Assembly: GCA_016839245.1 (NCBI GenBank)
Contig: JAEOUN010000010.1
Location: 1 to 32,759, forward strand
Direction of reading: 5' to 3'
DNA length: 32,759 bases
Source: Candidatus Thorarchaeota archaeon
GTDB lineage: Archaea > Asgardarchaeota > Thorarchaeia > Thorarchaeales > Thorarchaeaceae
This document shows positions 17,224 to 25,129 of the stretch, piece by piece. Positions within the stretch are counted from its first letter, which is position 1. Every line of letters begins with the position of its first letter. Below the pieces are notes generated by a model, which worked only from the letters and a program-made list of their open reading frames with translations, was not told the DNA's origin and did no database searches. The position numbers and the translations under genes were made by a program.

Positions 17224-17601
17224 ATGAACGCTCGGAATCCACTTGTAGGTCTATTTCATAAAAATTTCAAAAATCCATCTGATTTACTCTGCTGTGCCTT
17301 TGGCCTTAGAGATACTGAATTAGATGTGTACTTCTCACTTATCTCTGGGTCAAAAACAGTGGAAGACATTGCTGAGAGGATTGAGAAAGATCGAAGTACA
17401 GTGCAGCGGATCTTGAACAAACTTCACACGAAAGGTCTTGTCTTGCGTGATACTAAAAACATTCCAAGAGGTGGTTATTTCTACGAATACCGAGCTGAAG
17501 ATAGTGAAACAATTCGAGATCAAATCTTGGAACAGCTTGAAGAGTGGTATGAAGCAACCAGAAGCTTCTTGTTGGAAAGCTGGTCGCAGAAATCTCGATA
17601 G
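17224..17601 (+). CDS. TrmB-like HTH transcriptional regulator
   Basis: A 125-residue protein with a winged HTH (TELDVYFSLISGSKTVEDIA ... RSTVQRILNKLHTKGLVLRD) and a C-terminal helix (QILEQLEEWYEATRSFLLESW). The frame extends upstream to 17104, but that stretch overlaps the divergent gene's start and looks non-coding; ATG 17224 is preferred. A weak TATA-like CTTATTTT near 17191 would give an almost leaderless message. It precedes the second S-component gene by 24 bp and hypB beyond it, so all three probably form one operon. It likely senses the same nutrient or metal handled by that operon (inference). Confidence 0.75.
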   Translation: MNARNPLVGLFHKNFKNPSDLLCCAFGLRDTELDVYFSLISGSKTVEDIAERIEKDRSTVQRILNKLHTKGLVLRDTKNIPRGGYFYEYRAEDSETIRDQILEQLEEWYEATRSFLLESWSQKSR

Positions 17602-17625
17602 TTTGGTATCCTGAGGTAACATTCT

Positions 17626-18186
17626 ATGTCATTTGTACCAATTCAGAAGAACACCGCAGCACTTACAACAATTGCATTGATTGCAGCTCTTGGTCTAATA
17701 GTCCGTTATACAATTCAAATTCCTGTTGTCCCTGATTTAGTGGAACTGACTCCTGGATTTATGTTTTCAATATTGGGTGGTATTATTGGAGGTCTGCTTG
17801 GTGGAATAGTTGCAGGTACTGCAGTAGGACTTGGAGGTGCACTGGCTGGTGGAGGATTATCAGTCTTGACACTCATTGGTAATATCTTTCTTGGAATTGG
17901 TGGAGGGTATGCCATCTACTTTGCTAAACGTGATACCCGTACCTACAATATACTTGTCGTTCTTGGTGGCGGAATCATTGGTGGCTTTCTTCCTGATATG
18001 ACGATTTTTTACACAATTGGACTACCCTTCGCAGTTAACATGTTCTTTGCATCGATTGATATGGTGCAAGGATTTCTTTGGAGTGTTGTTGCTCTCATCG
18101 TTGAAAAGACTATCATCAGACCATTTTTTGGTCAATACCTATACGCTGAAGTAGAGATACAAGAAATAATCGACGAGGAAGTTTAG
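17626..18186 (+). CDS. ECF-type transporter S-component-like membrane protein, in an operon with hypB
   Basis: A 186-residue membrane protein with about six hydrophobic segments, very rich in Gly (FSILGGIIGGLLGGIVAGT and GGALAGGG), as in ECF S-components. The first helix carries the usual A-L-T-T-I-A-L-I-A-A-L pattern. The C-terminus is acidic. It sits 24 bp after a TrmB-like regulator gene and 6 bp before hypB. The operon with a nickel chaperone suggests a nickel- or hydrogenase-related ligand, but the protein lacks the N-terminal Met-His of NikM/CbiM, so the ligand is open. No ATPase is adjacent. Confidence 0.68.
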   Translation: MSFVPIQKNTAALTTIALIAALGLIVRYTIQIPVVPDLVELTPGFMFSILGGIIGGLLGGIVAGTAVGLGGALAGGGLSVLTLIGNIFLGIGGGYAIYFAKRDTRTYNILVVLGGGIIGGFLPDMTIFYTIGLPFAVNMFFASIDMVQGFLWSVVALIVEKTIIRPFFGQYLYAEVEIQEIIDEEV

Positions 18187-18192
18187 ACCACA

Positions 18193-18855
18193 ATGAGTGA
18201 CGATAAAGAACATCGAACCATCAATATCAATGTACGTCAGGATTTATTTGGTGCAAATGAAGATGCTGCAGCTCTAAATGCAGAGACCTTCAAAAAACAT
18301 GGGCTCACCGTTTTTGACATAATGGGTTCTGTTGGAACTGGCAAGACACAACTGATAGAGGCAATGTGTGAGAAACTTCAGAAAAAATATCAAATCCTAA
18401 TGATTGCAGGAGACCTTGCAACAACAATTGATGCTGATAGAGTTGGTACTCATGGTGTAGATACTGTCCAGATCAATACTGGAACTGCTTGTCATTTGGA
18501 TGCTCGGATGATAAAAGTGGCGCTTGAAGATGTAGATTTGGATAAGTATGATATCATGTTTATTGAAAATGTTGGAAATCTAATATGTCCTGCAGGTTAT
18601 CCTCTCGGTGCAGCCAAGAAGATAGTTGTTGTGAGCGTGACTGAGGGACCATACATGATAAGAAAGCACCCACTCACAATCAAGCGTGCAGATATAATAG
18701 TGATCAACAAGATTGACCTTGCTCCTGTTTTGGAGTTTGATGTTGATGCACTAGTTAAAGACATCCGTGAAGTCGATGCAAAGCTCCCTATATTCAAGAT
18801 TAGTTCTCGGACAGGTGAGGGTATTTCTGATTTGCTATCCTCGCTTGGTCTTTAG
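18193..18855 (+). CDS. hypB: Hydrogenase nickel-incorporation GTPase HypB
   Basis: HypB is a GTPase that delivers nickel, with HypA, to [NiFe] hydrogenase precursors. The P-loop GSVGTGKT is at residues 45-52, the metal-binding Cys100-His101 lies in TGTACHLDARM, and the ENVGNLICPA and NKIDL motifs are intact. Length is 220 residues, normal. There is no His-rich nickel-storage stretch at the N-terminus. No hypA, hypC-F or hydrogenase structural gene is in the window. It is the last gene of the TrmB-like / S-component / hypB unit (6-bp gap) and its stop overlaps the convergent TraB-family gene by 4 nt. Confidence 0.95.
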   Translation: MSDDKEHRTININVRQDLFGANEDAAALNAETFKKHGLTVFDIMGSVGTGKTQLIEAMCEKLQKKYQILMIAGDLATTIDADRVGTHGVDTVQINTGTACHLDARMIKVALEDVDLDKYDIMFIENVGNLICPAGYPLGAAKKIVVVSVTEGPYMIRKHPLTIKRADIIVINKIDLAPVLEFDVDALVKDIREVDAKLPIFKISSRTGEGISDLLSSLGL

Positions 18856-19541
18856 GACTCCTTGATTAGTTTCTCTAACGATATCTTTACTCCTGGGAGA
18901 TGTCCTGCACCTAACACAGCTACAATCTTACCTGAAACGTCATTCATAATGAAATGGAGGGCTTTCGCAACATAGTGGTCTCTTTGTCTTATCAGGACAT
19001 CAGTAAGACCTGGGAATTCACTACTAAATTGGTCCATGATATGTTCAATAGATCCCTCTTCTTTTAGCATATCCATTATGCCTTTTGCACCTCCCTCTTC
19101 AATATCCCTTGTAGCATCCGGCAGCATATTGACTAATCCTAAGAGTTCGTTGAGAGGGACATTCATCAATGCCTTCATTGTTTCTTGCATTGGTCGATCT
19201 ACAAGAGCAATCTTGGCACCCAAAGCTTTTCCTTCCTCAATAGCAGCCAACATTTCATCTCCCACATTAGAACCAGTCATCTCTCCAAGTGTCTTTTCCA
19301 GAGTAGCAAGGTGCTGCATAAAATCCTGTGTCATCTCTCCGGTGAATTGAGGAATCTGTTCTAGTGCATCTGAAGCGTCTGGATGACTGAGTTGATTGTA
19401 TCTCTCTCTATCAAGTTCTACTGCAACAACTTCTGGTCGAGTTTCCTTTACCACTTTACGTACACGCTCGACACTATCTATATCCGTGTGGATAACCCCT
19501 ACAAAGATGATTCTGTCAATATCCATACTCACTGGAGTCAC
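18852..19541 (-). CDS. TraB/PrgY-family protein
   Basis: A 229-residue TraB-domain protein, without the C-terminal membrane helices present in many members. Motifs: GVIHTD (GxxH type) at about residues 15-20, VELDRERY, the conserved Arg of RQRDHYVAKALH and the closing GAGHLPG near 212-218. The family is related to Tiki and erythromycin-esterase-like proteins and may be metal-dependent peptidases; the role in archaea is unknown. The start is GTG 19541 with GGAG 6 nt upstream. SD and start codon lie inside a perfect 8-bp stem-loop (19531-19554), which could control translation. Convergent with hypB by 4 nt. Confidence 0.85.
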   Translation of the reverse strand: MTPVSMDIDRIIFVGVIHTDIDSVERVRKVVKETRPEVVAVELDRERYNQLSHPDASDALEQIPQFTGEMTQDFMQHLATLEKTLGEMTGSNVGDEMLAAIEEGKALGAKIALVDRPMQETMKALMNVPLNELLGLVNMLPDATRDIEEGGAKGIMDMLKEEGSIEHIMDQFSSEFPGLTDVLIRQRDHYVAKALHFIMNDVSGKIVAVLGAGHLPGVKISLEKLIKES

Positions 19542-19554
19542 TCTTCACTCCAGT
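19531..19554 (-). promoter_or_regulatory. Stem-loop sequestering the SD and start of the TraB-family gene
   Basis: On the minus strand ACTGGAGT (19554-19547) pairs perfectly with ACTCCAGT (19538-19531) around an 8-nt loop. The SD GGAG lies in the 5' arm, and the GTG start (19541-19539) is at the 3' edge of the loop. It could be an RNA switch or a DNA operator. Confidence 0.5.
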
Positions 19555-19599
19555 TGTCAAAATACTTGGATTTGTTCTTTTTGTCCTGTACTAAAACAA

Positions 19600-19689
19600 A
19601 GTAAACGTTTACTCAACTATGCTTGTTTCATTGTGCTCTCAATGGGCAATTTAACTAAACAGAAGATTTTTCACAGAACAAACGTTTAC
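19600..19689. promoter_or_regulatory. Two palindromic sites upstream of a small winged-helix gene
   Basis: AGTAAACGTTTACT at 19600-19613 is a perfect 14-bp palindrome. Its core returns as AAACGTTTAC at 19680-19689, 77 bp away centre to centre and about 40 bp before ATG 19724. The pair suggests operator sites for the downstream regulator or its neighbour (inference). Confidence 0.5.
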
Positions 19690-19723
19690 GGTTGGCACAC
19701 GATTCAGCGTGTAGGAGACCACA

Positions 19724-20071
19724 ATGGTTCTAGATCTTGATGTAGCCTTTGCAAAATTGACGAATCCACGAATGTCTGCAGGTTTATTGGTTCTTCATAG
19801 CCTTCTCAATCAATTACAGGGTGAGCCTGTTACTCCAAAAGAAGTGAGAAAGTCTGTTGATGCCATTATAAGTAAACGGAATGTTTCAAAACAATCAATT
19901 ACCAATGCTGCCCGTCGACTTGAGGAAGCAAATATCATTGATAGAAAGGAAAACAAGTATACATTGAATTATGGATATCTTATTTCAGTTCTTTTGGACA
20001 CGATTCTTGAGATGAATGAACGGATTACAAATCTCGAAGAAGACATTGAATCATTGAAGGCAAATAACTAA
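19724..20071 (+). CDS. Small winged-helix protein with C-terminal coiled coil
   Basis: A 115-residue protein. The N-terminal two thirds are a winged helix (MSAGLLVLHSLLN ... KQSITNAARRLEEANIIDRKE) and the last 35 residues a heptad-like helix (LLDTILEMNERITNLEEDIE) for dimerisation. The start is well supported: ATG 19724 has AGGAG 7 nt upstream. Two related palindromes lie upstream, the nearer about 40 bp before the start, so autoregulation is likely (inference). It is divergent from the TraB-family gene and convergent with the GrpB-family gene. Target genes unknown. Confidence 0.75.
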   Translation: MVLDLDVAFAKLTNPRMSAGLLVLHSLLNQLQGEPVTPKEVRKSVDAIISKRNVSKQSITNAARRLEEANIIDRKENKYTLNYGYLISVLLDTILEMNERITNLEEDIESLKANN

Positions 20072-20122
20072 TCGGTTTCGTCCACTATCAAAACTGGCTA
20101 CGTCAAAAGAATCAGTAACGAA

Positions 20123-20647
20123 TTACCTGTTCTGATACCAAGCAATTGCCTCTCTCTCTTTTGCTTCAACGAATGAATGCTTTCCTTCAACATATCCATC
20201 AACATCATTTCGAAATTTCTCTGCTAATTGCTCCTTTAATTTTGCGTAGGCTTCTGCATCCTCAGGATGTGCAATCATGAAGTCTCTGAATGCTAGATGC
20301 CTAATGAGATTTCTATCTCCTGTCTGGAATACGTGGATGTGGTGTGTGCGCACATCTATTGGTTCTTCTCTACTAAAATAACGTCTTCCTGGTATCCCTA
20401 ATTCTCCTCTTGGTTCGTACCCTAATTCGATCATTTGTTGATTATACTCATCTATTCTTGCGATGTTTCGAACCTCAAGCATGATGTCAATGATTGGTTT
20501 TGCGTGCATTCCAGGAATTGATGTGCTCCCAATATGATGCGTTGAAACAATCTCATCTTTTAGTACTCGGCTTATCCGGTCAATTTCCAATTGATATTTT
20601 ATGGGCCAGCTACTATCATATGGTACAACATCGATTGTTCTTGCCAT
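20123..20647 (-). CDS. GrpB-family (UPF0157) nucleotidyltransferase-like protein
   Basis: A 174-residue protein of the GrpB/UPF0157 family, which has a nucleotidyltransferase-like fold. Family motifs: HIGSTSIPGMHAKPIIDIML (GSTS at 40-43 and Asp54) and the HHIHVF strand. Some relatives occur fused to dephospho-CoA kinase; the biochemical role is not settled. The start is ATG 20647, not the longer frame from 20710 that would run into the upstream gene. The gap to that membrane-protein gene is 10 bp, so they are probably co-transcribed. Confidence 0.88.
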   Translation of the reverse strand: MARTIDVVPYDSSWPIKYQLEIDRISRVLKDEIVSTHHIGSTSIPGMHAKPIIDIMLEVRNIARIDEYNQQMIELGYEPRGELGIPGRRYFSREEPIDVRTHHIHVFQTGDRNLIRHLAFRDFMIAHPEDAEAYAKLKEQLAEKFRNDVDGYVEGKHSFVEAKEREAIAWYQNR

Positions 20648-20657
20648 TTTCGGAATC

Positions 20658-21215
20658 TCAGTCTGATGCCATAGAATTTCGTTGATAAATGATTTGTAAT
20701 AATAACACAATAATGACTACAAAACCAAGCCCAAGAAGCATCCACTTTGATAAGGTGATATAGCTTGCAATGTTGATGACCAATGGCGAAATATTTGGAT
20801 ATGCTAATACTTGAGTCTGAACCAAAAAATTCTCTGAATAATCCATAATACATCCTGTAATTGGAATTAGTATGAGCTTGTTGTATTCATCAAAGCAGTC
20901 GATTTTCTTGAGTTCAACCGAGATGCCAAACGCCATTGCAAACATGTATACAAGTGGGAAAATATAGTCCAGCAGATGAACTATACTCCACGCCTGCAAT
21001 CCCTCAGAGCCAAGACCGTCAAAAACTGTCTGTATCTCTTCAAATGTGTAACCAAATCGTGTATCCGGCATAGTATAGTTACCATATATACTATAAACAA
21101 AAACTTGAGTTGCATATCCGAGGATAGTTACAACTACTATTGACATTACTATGCTCACGAGAAGGTTACGTGGTGTTGACAATTTTCTTAGAATGTCTAT
21201 CAGTCCCATCCTCAA
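20658..21215 (-). CDS. Membrane protein of unknown function
   Basis: A 185-residue protein with four likely membrane segments (about 18-40, 75-98, 110-130 and 148-175). Between the first two lies an extracytoplasmic stretch with GYTFEEIQTVFDGLGSEGLQAW, and the fourth is followed by a short basic tail. No family recognised. Start TTG 21215 has AGGAG 5 nt upstream; ATG 21209 is the alternative. Upstream partner of the GrpB-family gene. The second helix and PLVYMFAMAFG resemble small integral proteins that are common in archaea, but this gives no function. Confidence 0.65.
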   Translation of the reverse strand: MRMGLIDILRKLSTPRNLLVSIVMSIVVVTILGYATQVFVYSIYGNYTMPDTRFGYTFEEIQTVFDGLGSEGLQAWSIVHLLDYIFPLVYMFAMAFGISVELKKIDCFDEYNKLILIPITGCIMDYSENFLVQTQVLAYPNISPLVINIASYITLSKWMLLGLGFVVIIVLLLQIIYQRNSMASD

Positions 21216-21426
21216 ATCAGCTCCTATATAATCACGTCAATCCACTATTTGGTAGTTCCGACAAATGTTCACTTTCGTGTCTTCCTAAAAAATGCAATTT
21301 ACTCTAGTCAATTATATGACCCTGGCACTAACTATTTCCTTCTGACCTTCAAATCTTTCCCTGAACGACTTACGGATAAGCTAATAAGTCAAAATCACAG
21401 AGCGAGAAAATGCCACGAAAACTAAT

Positions 21427-21501
21427 GGCCTAGGTCGTCTACCGGCAGGATAGAGGATTGTGGCTCCTCTGAAGGGGGTTCAATTCCCCCCCTGGGCCCC
21501 A
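21427..21501 (+). tRNA. tRNA-His (GTG), CCA encoded
   Basis: An intronless tRNA. Acceptor GCCTAGG (21428-21434) pairs with CCTGGGC (21491-21497) with one G-U. The extra G-1 at 21427 faces C73, the identity mark of tRNA-His. The D-loop has the GG pair, the anticodon stem GAGGA/TCCTC closes the loop TTGTGGC with anticodon GTG at 21460-21462, and the T-arm is GGGGG-TTCAATT-CCCCC. CCA is encoded (21499-21501). Only 2 nt separate it from the stop of the convergent beta-helix gene, and its 3' end is repeated in decayed form at 23430-23461. Confidence 0.96.
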
Positions 21502-21503
21502 TC

Positions 21504-23264
21504 TTATTTTGATTTTCTTTTGACAAAGAATATGACAATTACTATAGCAATGGCACATCCAATAAACAAGATCGTTTCCGTATCAATCAATCCATGTATG
21601 AAAGTTGTACTGCTCTGATTTCCGCGAGAATTCACACGAATTGTATCGAAAACAAAATTACCTGCTCCATCACATACAACGATTGTAATGTTATAGACTC
21701 CTGCTGAACACCCTCCCACATCAAATGCTATTGATGTTCCAATCCAGTAATTTGTATCGATGAGTATACCATTCTGATAGATATCATATCTACATGGATA
21801 TTCATCATTCGGATTCCAAGTAGCAATTCTAGTTGTACATCCTTCCTCGTATTCGATATCTGATGGACTATCTATTTGAGGTGGAATCGTGTCAATTAGT
21901 TGTGATGGAAATCTATCTGTATTGTTTCCCTCACCAGGTACTTGATACTCGTTTTCCCCTTGGAAGTCTGACCAATAGTTTCCTTGTGCTATTCCATCAT
22001 CCCAGAGTGTGCTGCTTACATCATCTCTAGCATTGTGGACATTCCATCCGATGGAGTTGTTCCAAAAACGATCGTTCCCCAGGATTTCACTGTTCTCGTT
22101 TTCAAGTCTAATGCCATAATCATTGCAGAACACTACTCCAGAAGTAACATTACACATAGAAGAATCAGCCAAGTCTAGTCCATAACTACTATGTGAGACT
22201 CTGACATCAATGATACTGCAATTATCAGATCCCTGAAATTTGATTCCTGAAATGGTATTCACATATACACTCTCTCTAACCGTACAGTTCTGACAGAAAA
22301 GAAATGAAGTCCCCTCAGCAGTAGACACTGCTTCGACCTGTTCAATAATACAATCGGTGCACCAGTCTAGCTGTATTCCGATTGTTGTTTGCTCAAAAGT
22401 TCCCCCTAACACATGTACGCTGGTGCAGTTAGCTACAATTACCTGACCATATTGAGATCCATCTATTTCACCCACTTTTCTGTTTGCCAAATAGGCAACC
22501 GGTTTGCTATTCACTGAATTATTCTGAAATGAAATAACACAGTCATCTACTCCTCCACTAAGAAAGAAACCCCCATTCTGGATGTTATTCTCATGAATGG
22601 AAATGTTGCTTGAATCGACGCTAGCTATACCATTCCAAGAATAAGAAGTTCTAATTCCGATAGGCGTGCCAAATATAGTATTGTTGCAAACAAGTAGGTC
22701 TGAGGAAAACTTGATGGATATCGCCCAACCTTTAGTCTGCATCTTATTGTTTGAAATCTCGCAGAAAGACGAATCGTGAATATAGACTCCTTGTCCCTCT
22801 TTAGAAACATTCATTGAATTTCCACATATCGAACAATTCTCAGATTGGTCAATAGTTATTCCAGAGCACATTTCGACAACAAATGAACAAGACTCAACAG
22901 TAACATGACTTAGATTGTAAAGATTTACCCCAGAACCCTCTGGATACGAGGTTCTCGTGGGTTTCAACACACAATCACGAATAACAAGATACGCACTTGT
23001 ATGGCTTATCGAAATACATGTTTCAGCTGTGATGTTTAATCCTTGGATGATATATGGTTCCTCTTCAGTACCCAGTCCTGACCAACCCTGTGCTTCAAGA
23101 TCATCATTTGAGCTGATGATTATAGGGGCGTGACCAATATAGTCCAATTTGACAATTGATGCATCTCCGATTTCTATTGATATTGACGATAATTCAATTA
23201 CTGGAATGAATATGAGAATCAAAATTATGGCACTTGTAGCTTTTTCTACCAATCCCTTATTCAT
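21504..23264 (-). CDS. Secreted right-handed beta-helix surface protein with C-terminal membrane anchor
   Basis: A 586-residue predicted exported protein. It opens with a signal peptide or anchor (about 9-25, ATSAIILILIFIPVIELSS). About 18 parallel beta-helix turns follow, with many N-C-S-I and S-G-I type repeats and abundant Asn-X-Ser/Thr sites. Then comes a linker with GNYWSDFQGEN, an Ig-like domain (about 450-545, from DTIPPQIDSPSDIEYEEG) and a single transmembrane helix with basic tail (ETILFIGCAIAIVIVIFF). Such NosD/PbH1-type proteins form cell-surface fibres or bind sugars; Cys residues are unusually frequent. ATG 23264 is preferred over 23291 because GAGAGG lies 6 nt upstream. The gene fills the interval between tRNA-His and its decayed 3' copy. 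Confidence 0.82.
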   Translation of the reverse strand: MNKGLVEKATSAIILILIFIPVIELSSISIEIGDASIVKLDYIGHAPIIISSNDDLEAQGWSGLGTEEEPYIIQGLNITAETCISISHTSAYLVIRDCVLKPTRTSYPEGSGVNLYNLSHVTVESCSFVVEMCSGITIDQSENCSICGNSMNVSKEGQGVYIHDSSFCEISNNKMQTKGWAISIKFSSDLLVCNNTIFGTPIGIRTSYSWNGIASVDSSNISIHENNIQNGGFFLSGGVDDCVISFQNNSVNSKPVAYLANRKVGEIDGSQYGQVIVANCTSVHVLGGTFEQTTIGIQLDWCTDCIIEQVEAVSTAEGTSFLFCQNCTVRESVYVNTISGIKFQGSDNCSIIDVRVSHSSYGLDLADSSMCNVTSGVVFCNDYGIRLENENSEILGNDRFWNNSIGWNVHNARDDVSSTLWDDGIAQGNYWSDFQGENEYQVPGEGNNTDRFPSQLIDTIPPQIDSPSDIEYEEGCTTRIATWNPNDEYPCRYDIYQNGILIDTNYWIGTSIAFDVGGCSAGVYNITIVVCDGAGNFVFDTIRVNSRGNQSSTTFIHGLIDTETILFIGCAIAIVIVIFFVKRKSK

Positions 23265-23429
23265 ATTCATCCTCTCTGATTCCAAATACACGATAAGTCA
23301 TGTGAATTAGATGAGAAATATAGGATTTTCGCTTTTCACTTTCATTTCCGCTTTAGTTCATTATCATATACCGACGCCGCTGTTCCGTTCATCGAGTTTC
23401 ATCACTAGGGACTTTGCTTCTCATAAAAC

Positions 23430-23461
23430 AAGGGTTCAATTCACCACTTGAGCCCCATCTT
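23430..23461 (+). repeat. Decayed copy of the tRNA-His 3' end
   Basis: These 32 bases match 21474-21505, the T-arm, acceptor 3' strand, CCA and 4 flanking bases of tRNA-His, at 26 of 32 positions without gaps. The last ten bases (GCCCCATCTT) are identical. The T-stem no longer pairs and no matching 5' acceptor strand is found upstream, so it is a pseudogene fragment. Weaker similarity to the anticodon arm continues leftward to about 23407. Confidence 0.65.
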
Positions 23462-23471
23462 TTACTCTAAA

Positions 23472-24509
23472 TTACCATCGGTTGTAGACATCTTCAGCGA
23501 AGCCAAGAAACCGGTCAACCTTTAGTTCTGTTCCATCATCCAGAATGACTTTTCCTTTGAATCTACCGAACACTTGGTGCTGCACCGATTTGATGAGAAG
23601 TAAATTGAATTTTCCATATCTGTCCAGTATTGGTTCAAAGTTCATCTCAAACCTGCCATCATTACTTGTGAATTTCCAAGGTTTCATGTAATCCGTCACA
23701 TCCATGTGGAAAGTCACGTCATCCAACTTGTGGGCTTTTCCTTTGTAGAAGACCATATTCTCTGATGCAGATGAACGATCACTGAAGCCATACCCAATGT
23801 TCCAACCAAAGGACTCTCCATCCAGCATCCCTGATGCTGAACCCCAATACCACCTGTTTCTGTAGGTCCAATTACCTCTACCCCAATCTAGTCCTCCAAA
23901 GCTACTTTCTGGTGAAAAATCGTATTCTGTTTCTCCGATTTTAATTGTCCCTTTTACAGGCATGCAGTTAATCTTCTGATTGTAGTAGAATTTCTTTTTA
24001 TTTCCCTTCCATGGTGTTGCAATGACCATCGTGTCCATGTTCAAATCTTGATGAAGAACTAGTTCACCTGAGAGTCCTCTCTCTCCAAGACTATTTACAA
24101 ATCCGGGCACCTCAACTCTTATTGTGCGTTCACCTGGTTTCACATAATATCCAATTTGCAATTTCATATCACGAAATTCCACATCTCCCTCAGTTGATGT
24201 TGAGGGAAAGTTGATCTTCCCCCTTGGAAGCATGGCGAGTGTATCTTCCTGTGTATATGTACCTCTCTCAAAATCAAGCCACACCACAGAAATGAGTCCT
24301 GCATAACCCAAATCGGATATAGTAAAGGTAATTCCATAACTCTCATTCAGAATGTAATAATAGTCCCATTCTTTTATTCGGTGCCATCCCGCCTTTATCT
24401 TGCTTCGATTGTATCTCCAGAGCAATCTCGTTGCATATCCTGGTTTGACCAATTCTCCCTTTTCATTAAGTAATTCTGTAGATTCCGTGATTTGATGCTG
24501 AGTTGTCAT
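23472..24509 (-). CDS. DUF2804 family protein
   Basis: A 345-residue soluble beta-rich protein of the uncharacterised DUF2804 family, recognised by GGLDWGRGNWTYRNRWYWGS followed by SASG near the middle and by its two-lobed layout resembling a lipocalin/AttH-like hydrolase fold. Its N-terminal part has LLWRYNRSKIKAGWHRIKEW and the C-terminal part ends in a FLGFAEDVYNRW motif typical of the family. No signal peptide is seen. Family members may act on hydrophobic small molecules, but this is not established. ATG 24509 is the only sensible start. A small membrane-protein gene follows on the same strand 157 bp upstream. Confidence 0.87.
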   Translation of the reverse strand: MTTQHQITESTELLNEKGELVKPGYATRLLWRYNRSKIKAGWHRIKEWDYYYILNESYGITFTISDLGYAGLISVVWLDFERGTYTQEDTLAMLPRGKINFPSTSTEGDVEFRDMKLQIGYYVKPGERTIRVEVPGFVNSLGERGLSGELVLHQDLNMDTMVIATPWKGNKKKFYYNQKINCMPVKGTIKIGETEYDFSPESSFGGLDWGRGNWTYRNRWYWGSASGMLDGESFGWNIGYGFSDRSSASENMVFYKGKAHKLDDVTFHMDVTDYMKPWKFTSNDGRFEMNFEPILDRYGKFNLLLIKSVQHQVFGRFKGKVILDDGTELKVDRFLGFAEDVYNRW

Positions 24510-24666
24510 AAGTGTGGATATAGCCTTTGCATGCTAAAAGTATTCTCAAATTAGAATATGATTTGAAGCAGATGGTCTCCATTGATTATTAATGGTAGCA
24601 GATATCAAAATAATTTGCGACTTTTTCAACAATAAGGGGATTTATTGTTCTCTTGGTTATGTGTTT

Positions 24667-25044
24667 TCAGAAACAAAAAAATCTCTCTCTAACAGATGGT
24701 CGAAGTAGATAGGTGAATATTCCTATGGTCAATGAACCCTCTATCAGAATATAGAATAGCGTTGTAGTTACTTGAAGAGCTGAATCTATCATCACAAAAC
24801 TTAGAGACCCTCCAGCACTAAAGTTACCCAAGACCGCTGCCCACCATGCCCAAGGTCTCAACTCATCGAGATAATTACCAATTGCCGCAAGAAAGAGTCC
24901 CAAGCCAAGAAAGACCAATCCAATCCAATTAAGAGTCCAGAGGAAAAAGATCCCTCCGATAGTAAATCCTAATCCCATTAAGATGTATAGATCACTGATT
25001 ACACTCAATCCTCTCAAATCATGGAGTGATGCTGCGTCTTTCAT
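24667..25044 (-). CDS. Small four-helix membrane protein
   Basis: A 125-residue protein with four predicted membrane helices (about 20-38, 40-58, 68-90 and 93-113) and a conserved-looking DELRPWAWWAAVLGNF stretch between helices 2 and 3. Similar short proteins with an R-P-W-A-W-W signature occur in archaeal genomes as orphan families; function unknown. ATG 25044 is chosen over the preceding TTG. It may be transcribed with the DUF2804 gene downstream. Confidence 0.62.
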   Translation of the reverse strand: MKDAASLHDLRGLSVISDLYILMGLGFTIGGIFFLWTLNWIGLVFLGLGLFLAAIGNYLDELRPWAWWAAVLGNFSAGGSLSFVMIDSALQVTTTLFYILIEGSLTIGIFTYLLRPSVRERFFCF

Positions 25045-25129
25045 CAATTACACACTCTTCCTGAGTTGTCTAGTACACTTTACAGCTGATATGATTTTTG
25101 TTTATCTCAAATTGAAAATATGGTTTTAG

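Noticed and set aside
21367..21390. GACTTA/TAAGTC dyad upstream of tRNA-His
   Set aside because: Six-base arms, 12 bp apart, are too weak to separate from chance.
23383..23457. A second functional tRNA at 23.4 kb
   Set aside because: The T-stem has three mismatches and no 5' acceptor strand pairs with CTTGAGC; only the 3' part is recognisable.
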